Shown here: piece after piece, positions 21,854 to 25,177 of the stretch
Position numbering within the stretch: position 1 is the stretch's first letter
Layout of the letters: each line of letters opens with the position of its first letter
From: SVTX01 sp045638125
GTDB taxonomy: Bacteria; Bacillota; Clostridia; Oscillospirales; CAG-272
Length of the DNA stretch: 25,177 nt
Direction of reading: 5' to 3'
Assembly: GCA_045638125.1 (NCBI GenBank)
Contig: JAZUAS010000132.1
Coordinates: forward strand, 1 to 25,177
Notes under the pieces: generated by a model
What the model was told of the DNA's origin: nothing
The model's input: only the letters and a program-made list of their open reading frames with translations
Database searches by the model: none
Made by a program: the position numbers and the translations under genes

Positions 21854-24800
21854 TTGTATCTTAAGTCAATAGAATTGCAGGGCTTTAAGTCCTTTCCGGA
21901 CAAAACAAAGCTTGTCTTTGATGCATCGGGAGAGGAAACGGGAACAGGCGTTACCGTAATCGTAGGCCCTAACGGAAGTGGAAAATCTAATATTGCCGAC
22001 GCTATGCGCTGGGTTTTGGGTGAAATTTCCTCCAAGACTCTTCGAGGCACCAAGATGGAGGACGTTATCTTCGGCGGTGCGGACAGTCGTAAGCCTATGG
22101 GATACGCCGAGGTATCTGTTACCTTTGACAATACCGTTGGTCCTACACGCTTGGAGTGTCCCTACGACGAGGTAACTGTAACTCGCCGTTATTTCCGCGC
22201 GGGCGAGAGCGAATATTACATAAACCGTCGCGCAGTAAGACTTCGCGACATCTACGAGCTTTTCCTTAACACCGGTATCGGTCGTGACGGTTATTCTATA
22301 ATCGGTCAGGGTAGAATTGCCGATATGGTGTCGAGAAAGAGCGAGGACAGACGTGACATTTTTGAGGATGCGTCGGGAATTGCAAAATTCAGACATAAAA
22401 AGAGCGAGGCTGAGCGAAAGCTGAAGCAGACCGAGGAGAATATGATCCGTATCAACGACATATTCACCGAGGTAGCGTCCCAGGTAGGCCCTCTTGAAAA
22501 GGAGAGCGAGAAGGCAAAGAGAGCGATAGAGCTTATGGAGGTCAAGAAAAAGGTTGACGTCAGCCTCTGGCTCTTTGACACCGAAAAGTACCGAGCCGAC
22601 ATTTCTGCCGCAGAGGAGGCGCTCCGACGCTCGGAGTTTGACCTCAAAAACGCAGAGGACTCTATGCAGTCCCTTGACGCAAGAAATGCAAAGCTTTACG
22701 AGGCGAGCCAGAACGGTAAGATCGCGCAGTCGCAGATACTTAATCTTATCAAGGAGCAGACCAGCGAGATATTTAAGCTGGACAGCGAGTTCAGAGTAAA
22801 CGAGACCAACATTCGCCACACCGACGAGATGATCGAGAGCGCAAAGCAGACCTTGGGCAGTGCCGAGAGAAGCCTTGCCGAGGAAAAGATCAAGGAGAAG
22901 GCGCAGGGAGACAGGATCGAAGCTCTTGAAAAAACACTTGATGAGACAAACGGTCGCCTTGAGGAGATTGAGGACTCTATCTTTGATGAAAAGTGCAAGA
23001 TAGATAAGCTGGGTAAGGACATCGACACCGCTTTTGCCGACATCAAGGCGGCAGAGGAAGCGGCGGTTGACATCAAGGTTCGTATCTCGGTTCTTGAAAA
23101 CTCCAGAGAGAGCGGAAGCGACCGAAATGCAGACATTCTTTCCGATATCGAGCGTTACGGTGAAGAAGCTGCAAAGCTTGAAAAGTCCTTGAATGCAAAG
23201 CAAAAGACGGTAGACGAGTATAGCGAGTCTATCGCCGAGATAGATACCGAGAGTGCGGAAATTGACAAGGAGCTTACAGCTCTCAATTCCGATCTTGGTG
23301 AAAAATACGAGGAGCTTAATAATAAAAAGCTTCGCCTTGAGTCGGTTCAGCACAGAATTAAGACAATTAAGGCTATGGAGGAGCAGTTCGAGGGGTATAA
23401 TAATAGCGTACGCTTCGTAATGAACAGCTACTCTCAGGGCAAGATCACCGATCGTTTTGGCGCTCCCTGCGGCAAGATATACGGCCCTCTTTCCAAGGTT
23501 ATCAGCGTCGATTCAAAATACGTGGTTGCGGTTGAGACCGCCCTCGGAATGAATCTGCAGAACATCGTGGTTGAGGACGAGGAGACCGCAAAGGCGGCTA
23601 TGTTTGCCCTCAAGAGAGCAGAGGCAGGACGCGCTACGTTCTTCCCCGTAAGCTCGATGAAGCCCCAGACCGAAACTCCCGAGATGCGTGATGCAAGAGG
23701 ATTTTCGGGATATATCGGACGTGCCGACGAGCTTTGCGGAAGTGATGCGAAGTTTAGCAACGTTATAAGCTCGCTTCTCGGCAGAACTTTGATTTTTGAT
23801 AACATCGACAATGCCACCGTAATGGCAAAGAAGCTGAACTACAAGGTGCGAGTAGTTACCCTTGACGGTCAGCAGATAAACGCAGGCGGTTCCTTTACGG
23901 GAGGATCTGTCAAGCAGGGCGGAGGAATACTTTCCCGTGCTGACGAGGTCAAAAGACTTCAGAGCGAGTCCGAGGAGCTTGAAGCAAAGGTCAAGAAGCT
24001 CCAAGGTGAGCTTGACGAGATCAAGGAGAGAGTTGAGGAGGTCACCGACCGCCGAACCGACCTTTCCGACCGCAAGGATATTCTTAATATTCTTAAAAAC
24101 ACCGAGCTTCAGGGACTTGAAAAGATCATGGGTCAGTACGAGTCCAACAAGGCTCTCCTTGATAAGCTCAACGAGGACTACGAGCAGATAGTTCGTATGA
24201 GCGAGCGATACGAGGACGATCTTGCCGCTCTCAAGGAAGAGGAAGAATCTCAAAACAAGAGAGTTGAGGAGTTTACCGCTGTCCGTCTTGCCAAGCACGA
24301 CGAAAAGGTTGACTGTGAGGATGCTCTAAAAACTCTTGAGGACGAAAAGACGGCTACTGTCATTCGTTTGAGCGAGATACAGAAGGATATCGAGACCGCA
24401 AAGGCGCTCCTTGAGGTTTCCGTTGAGCGTATCCGTGTTTGCGGAGAGGATATTAAGGCGGCAAACGATAGAATAGCAAGCTACCGAAATCAGATTGAAA
24501 ACATCACGGTAGCGCAGAGTGAGAACAAAAAGAGATATACCCAGTGCCAGAGCGAGCTTGATTCTCTCAATGCAAAGAGAAGCGAGATCGAAGAGGGCAA
24601 CATGGAGTTTGAGAAGAAGCTGAACGAGATCAACACCATGATGCGTGACAAGATGGCAGAGAAGGAGCTTATCTTCCGTGTTCACACCACAAATGAGGCA
24701 AAGCTTGAGGGACTTCGTGAAAAGTACGATAAGGTCTCGGGCAAGCTCTGGGATGATTACGAGCTGACACGTGCCGACGCCGTTGCGCTGAATTATCCCC

Positions 24801-25177
24801 CCGTAACGGCAGAAAACCGTGCGGAATATGCAAAGACCCAGATCGAATGTCAAAATAAGCTTCGTTATATCGGTCACGTTGACCTTGATGCCGTTAATAA
24901 GTATAAGGAAGTCAAGGAACGATACGACTATATGAGCGAGCAGATCAAGGATCTTGAAAAATCCAAGGGAGAGCTTACCGATATTATCGTCAAGCTTGAA
25001 AGGGAGATGAAGACCGCATTCGTTACTGCCTTTGATAAGATCAACGAGAACTTTGGCAAGACCTTCTCCGAGCTCTTCGGTGGCGGTAGTGCAGAGATTT
25101 ATCTCACAGACCCCGAAAACGTGCTTGAAAGTGGAATTGAAATCAAGGCGGCACCTCCCGGAAAGATCATCAAGAAT
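21854..25177 (+). CDS. smc: Chromosome partition protein SMC, cut off by the window end
   Basis: SMC is the ATPase of the bacterial condensin and forms a ring with ScpA and ScpB, encoded on the other strand of this window. The start is TTG at 21854, seven bases after GGAGG and two bases after the radical SAM stop. 1108 codons are open to the window edge. The Walker A GPNGSGKS is at 38-45, and NTGIGRDGYSIIGQGRI is the conserved head region. The first coiled coil runs from about 170 to 510. The hinge runs from about 511 to 690, beginning FEGYNNSVRF and ending QQINAGGSFTGGSV. The second coiled coil continues to about 1040. The text stops at PPGKIIKN, so the ABC signature and Walker B are outside. 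About 80 residues are missing from the usual 1190. Confidence 0.96.
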   Translation, partial: MYLKSIELQGFKSFPDKTKLVFDASGEETGTGVTVIVGPNGSGKSNIADAMRWVLGEISSKTLRGTKMEDVIFGGADSRKPMGYAEVSVTFDNTVGPTRLECPYDEVTVTRRYFRAGESEYYINRRAVRLRDIYELFLNTGIGRDGYSIIGQGRIADMVSRKSEDRRDIFEDASGIAKFRHKKSEAERKLKQTEENMIRINDIFTEVASQVGPLEKESEKAKRAIELMEVKKKVDVSLWLFDTEKYRADISAAEEALRRSEFDLKNAEDSMQSLDARNAKLYEASQNGKIAQSQILNLIKEQTSEIFKLDSEFRVNETNIRHTDEMIESAKQTLGSAERSLAEEKIKEKAQGDRIEALEKTLDETNGRLEEIEDSIFDEKCKIDKLGKDIDTAFADIKAAEEAAVDIKVRISVLENSRESGSDRNADILSDIERYGEEAAKLEKSLNAKQKTVDEYSESIAEIDTESAEIDKELTALNSDLGEKYEELNNKKLRLESVQHRIKTIKAMEEQFEGYNNSVRFVMNSYSQGKITDRFGAPCGKIYGPLSKVISVDSKYVVAVETALGMNLQNIVVEDEETAKAAMFALKRAEAGRATFFPVSSMKPQTETPEMRDARGFSGYIGRADELCGSDAKFSNVISSLLGRTLIFDNIDNATVMAKKLNYKVRVVTLDGQQINAGGSFTGGSVKQGGGILSRADEVKRLQSESEELEAKVKKLQGELDEIKERVEEVTDRRTDLSDRKDILNILKNTELQGLEKIMGQYESNKALLDKLNEDYEQIVRMSERYEDDLAALKEEEESQNKRVEEFTAVRLAKHDEKVDCEDALKTLEDEKTATVIRLSEIQKDIETAKALLEVSVERIRVCGEDIKAANDRIASYRNQIENITVAQSENKKRYTQCQSELDSLNAKRSEIEEGNMEFEKKLNEINTMMRDKMAEKELIFRVHTTNEAKLEGLREKYDKVSGKLWDDYELTRADAVALNYPPVTAENRAEYAKTQIECQNKLRYIGHVDLDAVNKYKEVKERYDYMSEQIKDLEKSKGELTDIIVKLEREMKTAFVTAFDKINENFGKTFSELFGGGSAEIYLTDPENVLESGIEIKAAPPGKIIKN

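Noticed and set aside
21866..23353. Long minus-strand open frame (495 codons) opposite smc, and others opposite smc up to 24877
   Set aside because: smc is intact across this region with Walker A and hinge. The antisense frames have no ribosome sites and reflect the Glu/Lys/Leu codon pattern of the coiled coils.
1..25177. A novel defence, toxin-antitoxin or biosynthetic system
   Set aside because: All supported genes belong to well-known core families. No unassigned multi-gene block exists; the only unknowns are single genes (ytfI, the radical SAM protein and the doubtful frame at 11169).

Overview
The window is a stretch of ordinary chromosome from an endospore-forming Firmicute of the class Clostridia, probably an uncultured or gut-type lineage. 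The evidence is a clear spo0A (1054-1845), a ytfJ/gerW-type sporulation gene, an scpA-scpB-ytfI-ytfJ-dacF-rluB cluster, a lon-engB pair and a dprA-topA-trmFO cluster. It also has an infC-rpmI-rplT operon with a Firmicute-type attenuated leader and an rnc-smc cluster. Strong GGAGG ribosome binding sites and good sigma-A promoters agree with this. I see no tRNA or rRNA gene, insertion sequence, CRISPR array, prophage or plasmid gene.

Layout. Everything from 1 to about 11.0 kb that looks real is on the minus strand, and everything from 11.46 kb to the end is on the plus strand, so transcription diverges from a 530-base AT-rich gap at 10932-11463. Minus strand, in transcription order: lon, engB, an M50 site-2-type protease, scpA, scpB, a DUF2953 membrane protein (ytfI), ytfJ, a lipoprotein D,D-carboxypeptidase (dacF-like) and rluB, with a terminator at about 2070. 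The gaps are short and scpA/scpB overlap in an ATGA, so this is probably one long operon of nearly 9 kb with possible internal control before dacF. Then come spo0A, with its own promoter, dyads, a candidate 0A box and a terminator, and a HAD-family phosphatase with its own promoter and terminator.

Plus strand: a perfect-consensus promoter (11464-11492), a leader of about 190 nt with competing hairpins and an intrinsic attenuator, infC (apparently starting at AUA), rpmI, rplT and a terminator. A tightly packed run follows: a TrmH/SpoU rRNA methyltransferase, dprA, topA, trmFO, plsX, rnc, an Elp3-like radical SAM protein and smc. The window ends inside smc, about 80 codons short of the usual family length.

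How the genes work together. The two halves carry both parts of the SMC-ScpAB condensin. They also hold ribosome assembly and modification (engB, rluB, the TrmH-family enzyme, rnc), translation initiation and ribosomal proteins (infC, rpmI, rplT), DNA topology and uptake (topA, dprA), tRNA T54 methylation (trmFO), phospholipid synthesis (plsX), protein quality control (lon, M50) and sporulation (spo0A, ytfJ, dacF-like). The genes are housekeeping and I found no convincing new multi-gene system. The items most worth a second look are regulatory: the AUA start and attenuator of infC, the nested dyads and 0A box at spo0A, a hairpin that would hide the dacF ribosome binding site, and three 8-bp-phased extended -10 elements ahead of lon.
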